In this document: piece by piece, positions 43,832-43,847 of the stretch | Layout: each line of letters begins with the position of its first letter | Position numbering within the stretch: the stretch's first letter is position 1 | Source of the DNA: an uncultured Prevotella sp. | Lineage (GTDB): Bacteria > Bacteroidota > Bacteroidia > Bacteroidales > Bacteroidaceae | NCBI GenBank assembly: GCA_900314195.1 | Contig: OMUH01000056.1 | Location: forward strand, 1-43,847 | Direction: 5' to 3' | Length of the DNA: 43,847 nucleotides | Position numbers and translations under genes: made by a program | The notes under the pieces: generated by a model | Seen by the model: only the letters and a program-made list of their open reading frames with translations | The model's database searches: none | What the model was told of the DNA's origin: nothing

Positions 43832-43847
43832 ATGAGATTCGTCCCAG
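43832..43847 (+). CDS. Possible start of the next gene (cut by the window end)
   Basis: An ATG at 43832 opens a frame reading MRFVP to the end of the window. A TAACTTTT motif at 43805-43812 is close to the -7 consensus and well placed. Too little is left to identify a product, and this could be chance. Confidence 0.25.

Overview
The window reads as a chromosomal segment of a Bacteroidales bacterium, most likely Prevotella or a close relative. The evidence is a set of candidate Bacteroidetes sigma-ABfr -7 boxes (consensus TAnnTTTG) in front of many genes, A-rich translation starts without Shine-Dalgarno sequences, a BspA-type leucine-rich-repeat protein, an S46 dipeptidyl-peptidase, a pectate lyase with a type-IX-like C-terminal tail, and a TonB receptor with the long signal region typical of this phylum. 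I could run no database search, so genus-level placement is inference.

Region 1 (1-8340) is accessory DNA, visibly richer in A+T than the rest. It holds the C-terminal part of a type I restriction HsdR subunit, then on the same strand with almost no gaps a small TerB-like protein, a 1346-residue sacsin/HSP90-type ATPase and a 743-residue UPF1-like SF1 helicase fused to a PIN nuclease domain. A small XRE regulator of the kind found beside restriction systems follows. The segment stops at the 3' end of a tRNA with a CAT anticodon (8362-8435, minus strand), where a cluster of TGTTTTCGCA repeats sits. This looks like the end of a defence island inserted at a tRNA gene. The TerB/ATPase/helicase-PIN cassette is the best candidate for an undescribed system.

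Region 2 (8440-26700) is conserved core. It contains a Ca2+-type P-type ATPase with ribF and a CPBP membrane protease on the plus strand. On the minus strand are an ECF sigma factor with a putative membrane anti-sigma partner, argB, an operon topA-aroK-speA, a zinc-ribbon Nudix hydrolase, a sialate O-acetylesterase-like protein and a lipoprotein of the TlpA type that has lost its CxxC. pnp follows on the plus strand, with a structured leader and a strong terminator.

Region 3 (26700-31400) begins with about 0.8 kb of non-coding DNA with hairpins and probable dispersed repeats. It continues with a secreted PL1 pectate lyase (minus) and a BspA-like surface protein (plus), transcribed divergently from a 0.58 kb spacer.

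Region 4 (31400-43847) is a co-directional envelope and transport run: TonB receptor, permuted-papain (YiiX-like) hydrolase, SpmA/SpmB-type membrane protein, a MOP-family flippase, a MATE exporter and an S46 peptidase. A DEAD-box RNA helicase with a probable TTG start (minus) and a LOG-family phosphoribohydrolase (plus) close the window. No rRNA, CRISPR array or insertion sequence was found.
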